The position numbers and the translations under genes are program-made. This document shows, piece after piece, positions 47,673 to 56,282 of a DNA stretch of 64,000 nt. Where the stretch lies: NCBI GenBank assembly GCA_963700045.1, contig CAVOWK010000026.1, positions 14,663 to 78,662 on the forward strand, in the 5' to 3' direction. Within the stretch, counting starts at the first letter, position 1. The number at the start of each line of letters is the position of its first letter. The notes under the pieces are model-generated. The model did no database searches and was not told the origin of the DNA. It saw only the letters and a program-made list of their open reading frames with translations. This DNA comes from RPQJ01 sp963700045. GTDB taxonomy: Bacteria; Pseudomonadota; Gammaproteobacteria; Steroidobacterales; Steroidobacteraceae.

Positions 47673-49867
47673 CCATGGACAGTCAGCTCAGGTCACAGGT
47701 CGTCTTTCATCTCACGGGCCGCCTGCCGGACGACGACGGAGCCGGGCAACAGTTGCCCGCGGGGTTGCGACCGGCCTTGTTGGCCCAGTACCGCAATCTC
47801 GATTCGATTCGTCACGATTTCCCCGTGGTGTTCGCCCGTGGACCTGGTGAGTACGTCGTTTCCCTCGCGGCCGCCGTGGATGGAGCGCTACGAACGGCGG
47901 CGCCGCAGGGTTCGCAGGGCGAAGCGATGCGCAAGCGCGCGCTGCACGTCGAGCGCCTGATCCGCGAAGCCGTCGCCAAAAGCACGCCGGGCACGCTGCT
48001 GCAGGCCTGGGATAGTGCTGTCACAGGTGCCGGCACCGACGATGCCGGGCGACGCGACATGACGACCGTGCGCGACGCACTGGCTGTCGATGGCGAACTG
48101 GCCGGATGCGATTCGCGGTTGCCATCCCGATTCCTGCGACATGCGTGGGCCGTGGTGCAAGGCGAGAAGGCGCGTGCCGCGCGGATCCGCATCGATGCGC
48201 TGGTCCTGCGTCTCGAGGCCATACTCCGTGCGGACTATGCGCGATCGGCCGCCGCCTTTCAGGCTGCAAACCTGCAGCAGACCTTCGGTGGCACTCACCA
48301 GGCGTTGTTCGATTTCACGAAGATGTCGAAACTGCTGTCACCGACGGCAAGCCAGGGAGGCCTGGACACACCCCGTCGCGCACGCATCGAGTGGGCACTT
48401 CGCACGTTGCGTGAGCAGGCATTCTTCCCGGCCCCTGGCGATGCTGGCACGCAGGAATCAAACAGCTGCGGCTTTGCATTCGACAGCGTGTCGGCGGCAC
48501 TGGATTCCTACCGCCATCGCCTGCCCGACATGCTGTCGCTGCTGAAGGCACTCTCTCTGGCGGAACTGGAAGTCGAAGGGCAGTTTGTCGAGCAACTGCA
48601 TGCTCCCATTTTCGATGGCATGCAAAGCCAGGACTTCACCGCGGCCGAACTGCAGTTCTTCCCGGACTATCTCGTGACGCTCGACAGCGACGCGCCCGGC
48701 GTGCAGGCCGACCTCGTCAGTGCATTGTCGTCGGGCATGCCGGTGAAGGTGCTGCTCGAGGTCCAGGACCTCCTGGAAGAAGCGGCGCCGGGCCAGGGTC
48801 GCTTTTCGTTCGGCATGCGCGGCAGTCAGCTGGCGTCCATGGCGATGACGTTCGGCGACGCGTTCGTATTGCAGAGCACGGCGTCCAATCTCCTGCAGAT
48901 GCGCGACCGCATCCAGCGCGGCCTGCGTCATGCGGGCCCGGCGCTCTTCAGCGTCTACGCACCGGCGGACGGCGAGAGCACCTTGCCCGGCTATCTCGCG
49001 GCCGCATCGGCCATGCAGTCTCGAGCCTTCCCGGCGTTCAGCTACGACCCGGGCAGGGGCTCCGACAGCGCTACGCGCTTTTCACTCGAGAACAATCCGC
49101 AGCCGGACGTGGACTGGCCGCTCGAGTTCCTGACGTATGCGGACCAGGACCTGCAGGCCGTGACGGAGGAACTGGCATTCACGTTCGTCGATTTCCTGCT
49201 CGCCGACCGGCGGCACAATCGGCATTTCGCTGTCATCCCGCGCGCCCATTGGGGCGAGGGCCTGATCAGCGCCCGGCAGTGGCTGGAATCCCCGCCGGCT
49301 GACGCGGCGACCGGATTGCCCTATGTTCTTGCGGTCGACGATGCAGACCTGTTGTGCCGGGTCGTCGTCGACGAAAGGATGATGCGTGCCGCCCAGCGTT
49401 GTCGCGAAGCCTGGCATCGGCTCCAGGAGCTCGGGGGTATTCATGATTCACGCGCCGAGGCACTGCTGGCGCGCGAGAAGGCGCTCTGGGAGCGGCAGCG
49501 TGCCATCGAAGCGGCCGCACTTGCGCCGGCCGCGATCCCTGCGGCCCTGGGCGATCAGCCGTCGGTTGCCGCTGAGGTTCCAGGCACTGCCGCCGCGGAG
49601 GATGAATCCGCACCGGATCCCGATACTGCGTACATCGAGACCCTGCGTTGCTCGAGCTGCAACGAATGCACGCTCGCCAGCCCGAAGATGTTCGCTTACG
49701 ACCAGAACAAGCAAGCCTATATCGCCGACCTGAAGGCCGGCAGATACCGGCAACTGGTCGAGGCGGCCGAGAGCTGCCAGGTCTCGGTCATACACCCCGG
49801 CAAACCGTGGAATCCGGACGAACCGGGTCTCGATGAACTGATCGAGCGCGCCAGGCCTTTCCGGTAG
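47660..49867 (+). CDS. Large protein of unknown domain with C-terminal single-cluster ferredoxin
   Basis: 735 residues; an ATG 15 nt later (MDSQLRSQVV) is an alternative start. The last 65 residues are a ferredoxin: LRCSSCNECTLASPKMF with CxxCxxC and a distant Cys in ESCQVSVIHPGKPWNP. The other about 650 residues are mostly helical (GLRPALLAQYRNLDSI, SRFLRHAWAVVQGEKARAAR). A central segment, ALFSVYAPADGESTLPGYLAAASAMQSRAFPAFSYDPGRG, recalls the part of pyruvate:ferredoxin oxidoreductases where conserved substrates enter, but that likeness is weak. I do not recognise the long domain. As the operon's last gene it is likely the electron carrier or scaffold of the KorAB complex. Confidence 0.7.
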   Translation: MAAVTMDSQLRSQVVFHLTGRLPDDDGAGQQLPAGLRPALLAQYRNLDSIRHDFPVVFARGPGEYVVSLAAAVDGALRTAAPQGSQGEAMRKRALHVERLIREAVAKSTPGTLLQAWDSAVTGAGTDDAGRRDMTTVRDALAVDGELAGCDSRLPSRFLRHAWAVVQGEKARAARIRIDALVLRLEAILRADYARSAAAFQAANLQQTFGGTHQALFDFTKMSKLLSPTASQGGLDTPRRARIEWALRTLREQAFFPAPGDAGTQESNSCGFAFDSVSAALDSYRHRLPDMLSLLKALSLAELEVEGQFVEQLHAPIFDGMQSQDFTAAELQFFPDYLVTLDSDAPGVQADLVSALSSGMPVKVLLEVQDLLEEAAPGQGRFSFGMRGSQLASMAMTFGDAFVLQSTASNLLQMRDRIQRGLRHAGPALFSVYAPADGESTLPGYLAAASAMQSRAFPAFSYDPGRGSDSATRFSLENNPQPDVDWPLEFLTYADQDLQAVTEELAFTFVDFLLADRRHNRHFAVIPRAHWGEGLISARQWLESPPADAATGLPYVLAVDDADLLCRVVVDERMMRAAQRCREAWHRLQELGGIHDSRAEALLAREKALWERQRAIEAAALAPAAIPAALGDQPSVAAEVPGTAAAEDESAPDPDTAYIETLRCSSCNECTLASPKMFAYDQNKQAYIADLKAGRYRQLVEAAESCQVSVIHPGKPWNPDEPGLDELIERARPFR

Positions 49868-49884
49868 CGCTCGCCAACCGCCTG

Positions 49885-51720
49885 CTACTCCACCGTCACA
49901 CTCTTCGCCAGGTTCCTCGGTTGATCGACGTCCGTGCCCTTGAGAATGGCGCAGTGATAGGCCAGCAGCTGCAGCGGAATCGTGTATACGGCCGGCGCCT
50001 GGAAGTAGCTGACGTGCCGCGGCATCTCGATCACGTGCACGCCGTCCGACGACTCCATCCCTGACTCCGGATCCGCGAACACGTACAGCTCGCCGCCGCG
50101 CGCCCGCACTTCCTGCAGGTTCGACTTCAGCTTCTCGAGCAGGTCGTTGTTCGGCGCCACCGTGATGATCGGCATGTCGGCGTCGACGAGTGCGAGCGGA
50201 CCGTGCTTCAACTCGCCTGCCGGGTACGCCTCGGCGTGGATGTAAGAAATCTCCTTGAGCTTGAGCGCGCCTTCCATCGCGATCGGGTACATCGGACCGC
50301 GACCGAGGAACAGCGCGTGATGCTTGTCGACGAAGCGCTTCGCCAGTTCCTTGATGACCGGATCGAGCTTCAGCGTCGCTTCGATCAGTGACGGAATGCC
50401 GAGCAGTCGCTGCACCAGACCGCGCTCACGCTCGGCATCGGCGCTGTGAAACTTGGCCAGCGCCACGACCAGCATGCCGAGCGCGGTCAGCTGCGTCGTG
50501 AATGCCTTGGTGGACGCCACGCCGATCTCGGGGCCCGCGCGCGTCAGCATGACGAGCTCGGACTCGCGCACCAGCGAGCTTTCCGGCACGTTGCAGATCG
50601 CGAGCTGCGACAGGTACCCCGCCTGCTTGGCGGACCGCAGCGCGGCCAGCGTGTCCGCGGTTTCGCCCGACTGCGAGACGCTCACGAACAGCGTGTTCTT
50701 CGGCACCACCGGATTGCGATAGCGATATTCGCTCGCGATCTCGACCCAGCACGGCAGCCGGCAGATCTGTTCGATGAAATACTTGGCCACGACGGCCGCG
50801 TGGAAGCTGGTGCCGCACGCAACGATGCGCACGGCTTCGGTCCTGGCGAAGACGGCCTGCGCCGCCGGCCCGAACGCGGCCTCCAGCAGCTTGCCGCCGG
50901 CCACGCGTTCCTCGAGCGTCTGCGCGACGGCGCGCGGCTGCTCGTGGATTTCCTTCAGCATGTAGTGCGGGAAGTCGCCCTTCTCCGCCGCATCGGCCGA
51001 GAGTGCGCTCTCGTGCACCTTGCGCTGGATCGTGTTGCCGTCCTTGTCCAGGATCCGGTAGCTGTCGCGGCGGATTTCGCAGACGTCGCCTTCCTCGAGG
51101 AAGACGAACCTGCGTGTCACCGGCAGCAGCGCGGCCACGTCGGAGGCGACGAAGTTCTCGCCGTCACCCAGGCCGATGACGACCGGGCAGCCCTGGCGCG
51201 CAAGGACGAGGCGCTCGGGGTCCTTCTGCGATATCACGACCAGCGCATACGCGCCTTCGAGTTCGGCCACGGTCGCGCGAACCGCCTTGAACAGGTCGCC
51301 GGTTTTCTGCAGATGGTAGTGCACGCGGTGAGCGATCACTTCGGTGTCGGTCTCCGACGTGAACTCGTAGCCCGCAGCCTGCAGCTCCGCGCGCAGCTCT
51401 TCGTGGTTCTCGATGATGCCGTTGTGGACGAGCGCGACGCCGTCCCTGGAGATATGCGGGTGGGCGTTGCGCTCGCTCGGCACGCCGTGGGTGGCCCAGC
51501 GGGTGTGCGCTATGCCGAGCAGGCCGCTGGTGGGATCCGCGTCGAGTGCATCCTGCAGCATGCGGACCTTGCCGACCGCACGCAGGCGCTTGATCTTGCC
51601 CGTGCCGTCCAGTACGGCGACACCCGCGGAGTCGTAGCCCCGGTATTCGAGGCGCCGCAGGCCCTCGATCAGGATGGGAACGACATCACGCCGCGCGACG
51701 GCACCAACGATTCCGCACAT
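49885..51720 (-). CDS. glmS: Glutamine:fructose-6-phosphate aminotransferase (isomerizing)
   Basis: 611 residues from the ATG giving MCGIVGAVARRD, so the catalytic Cys is exposed after Met removal; a TTG two codons upstream must not be used. The glutaminase half has RLEYRGYDSAGVAV and HTRWATHGVPSERNAHPH. The isomerase half has two SIS domains with CGTSFHAA, SQSGETADTLAALR and AGPEIGVASTKAFTTQL, then GRGPMYPIAMEGALKLKEISYIHAEAYPAGELKHGPLALV, and the end NLAKSVTVE. It makes glucosamine-6-phosphate for peptidoglycan and LPS. It is convergent with the redox operon, 17 nt apart. Confidence 0.97.
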   Translation of the reverse strand: MCGIVGAVARRDVVPILIEGLRRLEYRGYDSAGVAVLDGTGKIKRLRAVGKVRMLQDALDADPTSGLLGIAHTRWATHGVPSERNAHPHISRDGVALVHNGIIENHEELRAELQAAGYEFTSETDTEVIAHRVHYHLQKTGDLFKAVRATVAELEGAYALVVISQKDPERLVLARQGCPVVIGLGDGENFVASDVAALLPVTRRFVFLEEGDVCEIRRDSYRILDKDGNTIQRKVHESALSADAAEKGDFPHYMLKEIHEQPRAVAQTLEERVAGGKLLEAAFGPAAQAVFARTEAVRIVACGTSFHAAVVAKYFIEQICRLPCWVEIASEYRYRNPVVPKNTLFVSVSQSGETADTLAALRSAKQAGYLSQLAICNVPESSLVRESELVMLTRAGPEIGVASTKAFTTQLTALGMLVVALAKFHSADAERERGLVQRLLGIPSLIEATLKLDPVIKELAKRFVDKHHALFLGRGPMYPIAMEGALKLKEISYIHAEAYPAGELKHGPLALVDADMPIITVAPNNDLLEKLKSNLQEVRARGGELYVFADPESGMESSDGVHVIEMPRHVSYFQAPAVYTIPLQLLAYHCAILKGTDVDQPRNLAKSVTVE

Positions 51721-51929
51721 GCTCAATCCTTTTTTGGCGGGGCGGCGAGACTAACAGTTTTTCGTTTCGGATCAAAGGACTACGCTCGCCTGGACGGTCT
51801 CGCGCAGTCCCCTCCAGCCCGGCTGAGCACCCATCTTAAGGCGCCGTGGGGTGGCCGCACGGCTTTGCGTCACAATCGAGCCCGGCGATGGACCCTGCCC
51901 GCCGCCTCCCGGCTGACAGACTGGCTGGT

Positions 51930-52625
51930 TCAGACGCCCGTGATGTTGCCGTCGCGGGCGCGCAGCAACTTGAACCGATGGAACCCCAGGCTCTCGAGAT
52001 GGTCCAGGTCGAAATCCTGCATCCCGAGCAATTCCCGGTACTTCAGTTGCTGGGAACACCGGAACAGCGACTTGTCGCCGGTCTTATTGGCCTTTGAGAT
52101 GCTTGGATAACAGATCTTCGAAGGACAGGTCAGGGCGCAACCGGCGTTGGCAAACAGCGTGATCTGGTCCTTGTTGCCGATCGAGGCCAGGAAGGCCTCG
52201 TCCTCGTTGGCGCTCATCGGCAGGATGATGCTGTCGTAGATGCCGGATGCCTTTTCAATCTTCTCCAGGCTGTCGATGTTCTTGATCACGCTGGCTTCGA
52301 GACGGTACTCGGGAAAGTCCCTGCGTATCCATCGCGCCAGGTTGTCGTTGGTGACGATGATCGAGTTGCCGGGCCGGTGGTGCTTTTCGAGCATTGGGAT
52401 ACTGGCTGCGTATTCCTCCGGCGAGGCGTCGTGGTTGGTCAACGGCAACCGCAGGCCGATGCCCATTCCGTACATCGACTTGAGGTCATAGGCGCTGATC
52501 TCCGTCCCGCCGTAGATTCGGCCGCCGTAGAGCGTGCTCTTGTCGGTGGTAAACCCGAAGAAACTGTCGATCTGGGCGACCGGAATATCGCTGAAGTGCC
52601 GCTTGATGAACATCTGGATCGGCAT
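51930..52625 (-). CDS. Cys-cluster protein resembling U32-peptidase-like family
   Basis: 231 residues from MPIQMFIKRHFSDIPVAQ. It contains GGTEISAYDLKSMYGMGIGLRLPLTNHDAS, ANAGCALTCPSKICYPSISKAN with a further Cys in SLFRCSQQ, and a closing LESLGFHRFKLLRA. The four-Cys arrangement C-x4-C-x4-C...C recalls Fe-S sites of U32-peptidase/UbiU-like proteins, but the whole fold is not certain. It is the last gene of the leftward catabolic operon. Its start overlaps the upstream gene by 140 nt in another frame, which is unusually long and suggests that one of the two is shifted or badly delimited. Confidence 0.5.
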   Translation of the reverse strand: MPIQMFIKRHFSDIPVAQIDSFFGFTTDKSTLYGGRIYGGTEISAYDLKSMYGMGIGLRLPLTNHDASPEEYAASIPMLEKHHRPGNSIIVTNDNLARWIRRDFPEYRLEASVIKNIDSLEKIEKASGIYDSIILPMSANEDEAFLASIGNKDQITLFANAGCALTCPSKICYPSISKANKTGDKSLFRCSQQLKYRELLGMQDFDLDHLESLGFHRFKLLRARDGNITGV

Positions 52626-53394
52626 GGCGGCGGCCTTGCCACGGGCCGATATCGTAAATTGCCGGTTCACAGGGCAGCGACCGCGCCACTGCCCGGTACA
52701 GCGACGAGTCTGCGGGCACCAGGGGCAAGCCAAGGTCACGCTCGAGACGGTCGATCCAGTGCGCCGTGCGAATGCCGGTGCCGACGATGATCATCGCCTC
52801 TGCGTCGGGTGCGGCGGCCCGCGTGCGGCGCAGGCTGGCGAGGACCTCGTCCTCGCTGAACTGGTAATGCCGGGCGCTCACGCTGGCCTGGTCCGGAAAC
52901 AAGCCCTGTTCGACGAAGGTCTGGAACGCGTCGATGCGGTAGTCGCCGTGCCGCAGGAACTCCGTGAACATCGATTTCCATTCCGGGCTGTAGTACGGGG
53001 CGGCAACGGCAACCCGGCGCGCGCCGAGACGATCGAGTTCATCGAGGATCGCCACGGCATTCAGCACGACCGGCACGCCGCAGGCCTGGCTGATCCGCTC
53101 GCCCGCCGCGCGCGCACCTGCGGGCGTCCTGCCAATCAGGCATGCGAAACCCGGCCCGTCCTGGATGATCAGTTCGCACCCTGCTTCGGCCAGCATCGTC
53201 GCGGCCGTGACCAGGTGCGGCTCGGACGCTGCAATGGACGCGAAGCTGTAGTCGAAGCCGGGCGGCGGCAGGATGGTCTGCTGCATCTGCAGCTGCCCGG
53301 GAAACAGCCGTTCGAGAGCGGGCAGGTTGGGGTCGATCCAACCGGGCGCGGAGACGATGCCGAGCCGCCGTTTCATCGTCGCAGTTCCGCTCAT
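52486..53394 (-). CDS. Asp/Glu racemase-fold enzyme (arylmalonate decarboxylase/maleate isomerase like)
   Basis: 302 residues, starting MSGTATMKRRLGIVSAPGWIDPN with GGGAGA 7 nt upstream. Family features are HLVTAATMLAEAGCELIIQDGPGFACLIG (first catalytic region), GVPVVLNAVAILDELDRLGARRVAVAAPYY and AMIIVGTGIRTAHWIDRLERDLGLPLVPADSSLYRAVAR. A conserved first Cys of the racemase pair may be replaced here (GFACLIG carries the nearest Cys). The last 47 residues after EPAIYDIGPWQG look unlike the family and overlap the next gene; the true C-terminus may have been altered by a small indel. It probably acts on a small dicarboxylate or hydantoin-type compound. Confidence 0.6.
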   Translation of the reverse strand: MSGTATMKRRLGIVSAPGWIDPNLPALERLFPGQLQMQQTILPPPGFDYSFASIAASEPHLVTAATMLAEAGCELIIQDGPGFACLIGRTPAGARAAGERISQACGVPVVLNAVAILDELDRLGARRVAVAAPYYSPEWKSMFTEFLRHGDYRIDAFQTFVEQGLFPDQASVSARHYQFSEDEVLASLRRTRAAAPDAEAMIIVGTGIRTAHWIDRLERDLGLPLVPADSSLYRAVARSLPCEPAIYDIGPWQGRRHADPDVHQAALQRYSGRPDRQFLRVYHRQEHALRRPNLRRDGDQRL

Positions 53395-53411
53395 CGTGTC
53401 TCCCGCTGATC

Positions 53412-55025
53412 TCACGGTCCGGCAAGCGCCGCGGGCTCGCGCCAGCCCGGGTACAGGTCGCCCGCCCATTGCAGGCAGAGGGCGTAATCGGTGGCGGGCA
53501 GCGGTCCCAACCGGTCGCCGAGCTCCATCATCTGCGGGCGCGCCGGATCGAACACGGGCCAGTCGTCGCCCGCCTCACGCTTGCCGGCGGGATGGCCGTG
53601 ACGCGCGAAGTTCACCCACGCCTGCTGCATGTCTGTCGTCAGCGCATCGTCGGTTGCGTCGCCGGGCAACCAGGCATCGTGCGTGCCGAACACGTAGGGA
53701 ATCTCGGCGCCGTGATAGGAGCGCAGCGTCTTGCCGCCGGGACCGGGGCGCACCCGCGTGAAGCGGTAGACCCAGGCCGTGTGACCCTGGGCGCGCACAC
53801 TGGCGGACATCAGGTAGGCCGGGCACACCATGTTGACGAAGGTAAACACCTTGTCGCGGGCCGTGCGGACGTCGGGCTCCTCGGCAGCGCGCGCCTCGAG
53901 CGCTCGGCGCGCGCGCGGGGCCAGCGCTGCGACGTCCCTGCGCAGGCCGTCGGGATCGGCGTCGAGGTACATGTACCACTCGTCCTGGTTGGTGCCGATC
54001 AGGAGGTCGTGTGCGATGCCTTGCCGCGCGTACGCCGCGGCGGGCGTCTCGAGCACCGTGATGCCGTCGACGACCGGCGAGTGGTCCTGGCTCGGCAGGC
54101 CACGCAGCGCCGCGTCCCAGATCTCCCGGCTCGGCATACGTCGCAGGGTGGCGAGACCGGGTCGCCCGGGAATCGCGTTGCTCAACGCCCGCCCCGCCTG
54201 CTCCGCATCGGCGAGCGTGCCTCGATCCAGCATCTGGAAGCCCCCGCTCTGGCTGATCGCGCGCCGGAACAGGCCGCGCGTCGCCGGCAGGCTGACGAGA
54301 TAACCGATGTTGCTGCCGCCGGCCGACTCGCCGAACACGGTGACATTGGCCGGGTCGCCGCCGAATTGTGCGATGTGGTCGCGCACCCATCGCAACGCCG
54401 CCACCTGGTCCAGCAGCCCGAAGTTGGCGGGCACCGCGGCGCCGCGCAGTTCCGGATGCCCGAAGAAGCCGAACACGCCGAGTCGATAGGCGATGGTCAC
54501 GACTACCACGTCGCCGCGCGCGGCCAGCCGCGCACCCTGGTAGTTCGGCTCGAAGCTCCAGCCACCGCGGTTGGCGCCGCCGTGGATCCAGACCATCACC
54601 GGCAGTCGTGCGTCCGGCGCTAGCCGGGGCGCCCAGACGTTCAGGTACAGGCAGTCTTCACTGAAGACCGGATTGACGAACGTCGCCGGCTGCACGCCGA
54701 AGGCCAGCCCGACGTCGCGGTACCAGTCGATGTTGTAGTCGTCCTGGTAGCAGCCGGCCGCAAACGACCGCGCATCCTGGCGACCGCGTCGCGGCGTCGG
54801 CGGTTGCGGCTCGCGCCAGCGCAGGTCGCCGACCGGCGCCGCCGCGAATGGAATGCCCTTGAAGCTCGCGACCTGCGGGTGCGCGCCATCGAAGGCGCCC
54901 AGCAGCGTTTCGCCGTTGACCTCGACCACCGGCGCGGGTGCAGCGCCAGCCACACCGGTTACCGTCGCCGTCCCAAACCCTGCGAGCAGTGCGGCCAACC
55001 AGCGCGCACGGGTGCGGCTAGACAC
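53412..55025 (-). CDS. Type-B carboxylesterase, exported
   Basis: 537 residues, GTG start overlapping the MFS stop. The signal peptide is RWLAALLAGFGTATVTGVAGAAPA. Carboxylesterase-B motifs: FKGIPFAAAPVGDLRWREP (about 55), EDCLYLNVWAP (about 122), MVWIHGGANRGG (oxyanion hole, about 145), VTVFGESAGGSNIGYLVSLPATRGLFRRAISQSG (nucleophile Ser about 222) and, at the C-terminus, YHGAEIPYVFG (His about 435). It would release an acid or alcohol from an ester in the periplasm for uptake by the MFS carrier encoded just upstream. Confidence 0.9.
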   Translation of the reverse strand: MSSRTRARWLAALLAGFGTATVTGVAGAAPAPVVEVNGETLLGAFDGAHPQVASFKGIPFAAAPVGDLRWREPQPPTPRRGRQDARSFAAGCYQDDYNIDWYRDVGLAFGVQPATFVNPVFSEDCLYLNVWAPRLAPDARLPVMVWIHGGANRGGWSFEPNYQGARLAARGDVVVVTIAYRLGVFGFFGHPELRGAAVPANFGLLDQVAALRWVRDHIAQFGGDPANVTVFGESAGGSNIGYLVSLPATRGLFRRAISQSGGFQMLDRGTLADAEQAGRALSNAIPGRPGLATLRRMPSREIWDAALRGLPSQDHSPVVDGITVLETPAAAYARQGIAHDLLIGTNQDEWYMYLDADPDGLRRDVAALAPRARRALEARAAEEPDVRTARDKVFTFVNMVCPAYLMSASVRAQGHTAWVYRFTRVRPGPGGKTLRSYHGAEIPYVFGTHDAWLPGDATDDALTTDMQQAWVNFARHGHPAGKREAGDDWPVFDPARPQMMELGDRLGPLPATDYALCLQWAGDLYPGWREPAALAGP

Positions 55026-56277
55026 GTCGTTCCAGGGCCGCGCGCGCCCAGTCGATGGGCTTGACCTGCGGCAGCACGAACAGCCAGCCGATCAGCCCGA
55101 GCACATTGATCCCGGCGACCAGCGCAAACGCGAGTTCGAAGTGACCGGTCTGGTCGACGAGGATGCCGGTGATCGCGGGCGCGATCAGGCCGGCGACGTT
55201 GCCGGCGGCGTTCTGCACACCGACCCAGCTGCCCGAGGCCTTGGGTCCGGCGATGATCTGCGGAATGGCGAATACGCCCGGGTAGGAGAAGCCCGCGATG
55301 ATCTGGAACAGGAACAGCGCGGCGAGCGAGCCCCCTACCGGTAGCAGCACCATGCCGGCCATGCAGCCGATGCCCGCGACATGCGCGACCCCCATGAGTC
55401 CCTTGTAGACGCCGTTGGCGCTGCGCCCGTTGCGGATCCAGCGATCAGCGAGCCAGCCCATGAACAGCGCGCTCATCGCGTTGAGCAGGTAGGCCCAGGA
55501 TGCGATCAACGCCATCGTGCCCATCGAGAAGCCGCGCTCCTTGACCAGGTAGAACGGCAGCCACGACAGGATGAAGTAGAAGCTGTAGTTGGCGGCGAAG
55601 TGGCCGAGCGAAGCCCCCCACAGGGCGCGTTGGCGCAGGATCAGCCCGAACGGCGGCACGTCGCGGTCGATCACGCCGGCCTTCGGCGAGAGCGCCACCT
55701 TGACCTTGCTCCACGGCCACAACCACAGCAGCGAGAGCGCGCCGAACAGGATGAACACCGGGCGCCAGCCGTAAATGCTCATCAGGTACCCGCCGAGCAG
55801 TGTGCCGACGGCGGGACCCACCAGGTAGCCGAAGCCGAGCACGCCGTTGGCGACGCCAAGGTGCTCGACCTTGACCGAACTCGCGAACACTTTCGACGCG
55901 CACGGAAAGGCCACGCTTTCGCCGACGCCGAGCAGCACGCGCAGCGCCAGCAGCGCGACGAAGCCGTGGACGAGCCCAGTCGCCAGCGTGGAGATCGACC
56001 AGATCACGAGCCCGGCCGCGAGCACCTTGTGGGCGCCGTAGCGCTCGGCCAGCCAGCCAGCCGGCGCCATGCACAGCACGTATCCATAGTAGAACGCGGA
56101 GAGCAGGAACCCGAGCTGGCTCGCGCTCAGCTGCAGCTCGTCCTGCAGCAGCGGCGCGGCGGTGGCGAGGTTGCCGCGGTCGATGTAGTTGATGAACAGC
56201 GCCGCCGTGACCAGCAGCACCAGGCGCGTGGCCGAAGGCGAGTAGCGCGAGGAATCGGTGCTGCCGGGCGTTGCCAT
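55018..56277 (-). CDS. MFS transporter, anion:cation symporter (GudP/D-galactonate) type
   Basis: 419 residues with 12 hydrophobic helices. The N-terminus LLVTAALFINYIDRGNLATAAPLLQDELQLSASQLGFLLSAFYYGYVLCMAPAGWLAERYGAHKVL shows the family signature DRGNL and GxLxDRxG-like loop; SVAFPCASKVFA and FGYLVGPAVG are typical of helix 4-5. This family takes up organic acids such as hexuronates and aromatic acids. It ends at a TAG whose codon overlaps the esterase GTG, and starts 5 nt after the dehydrogenase gene. An open 5' extension overlaps that gene and is not coding. Confidence 0.9.
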   Translation of the reverse strand: MATPGSTDSSRYSPSATRLVLLVTAALFINYIDRGNLATAAPLLQDELQLSASQLGFLLSAFYYGYVLCMAPAGWLAERYGAHKVLAAGLVIWSISTLATGLVHGFVALLALRVLLGVGESVAFPCASKVFASSVKVEHLGVANGVLGFGYLVGPAVGTLLGGYLMSIYGWRPVFILFGALSLLWLWPWSKVKVALSPKAGVIDRDVPPFGLILRQRALWGASLGHFAANYSFYFILSWLPFYLVKERGFSMGTMALIASWAYLLNAMSALFMGWLADRWIRNGRSANGVYKGLMGVAHVAGIGCMAGMVLLPVGGSLAALFLFQIIAGFSYPGVFAIPQIIAGPKASGSWVGVQNAAGNVAGLIAPAITGILVDQTGHFELAFALVAGINVLGLIGWLFVLPQVKPIDWARAALERRV

Positions 56278-56282
56278 CGGCG

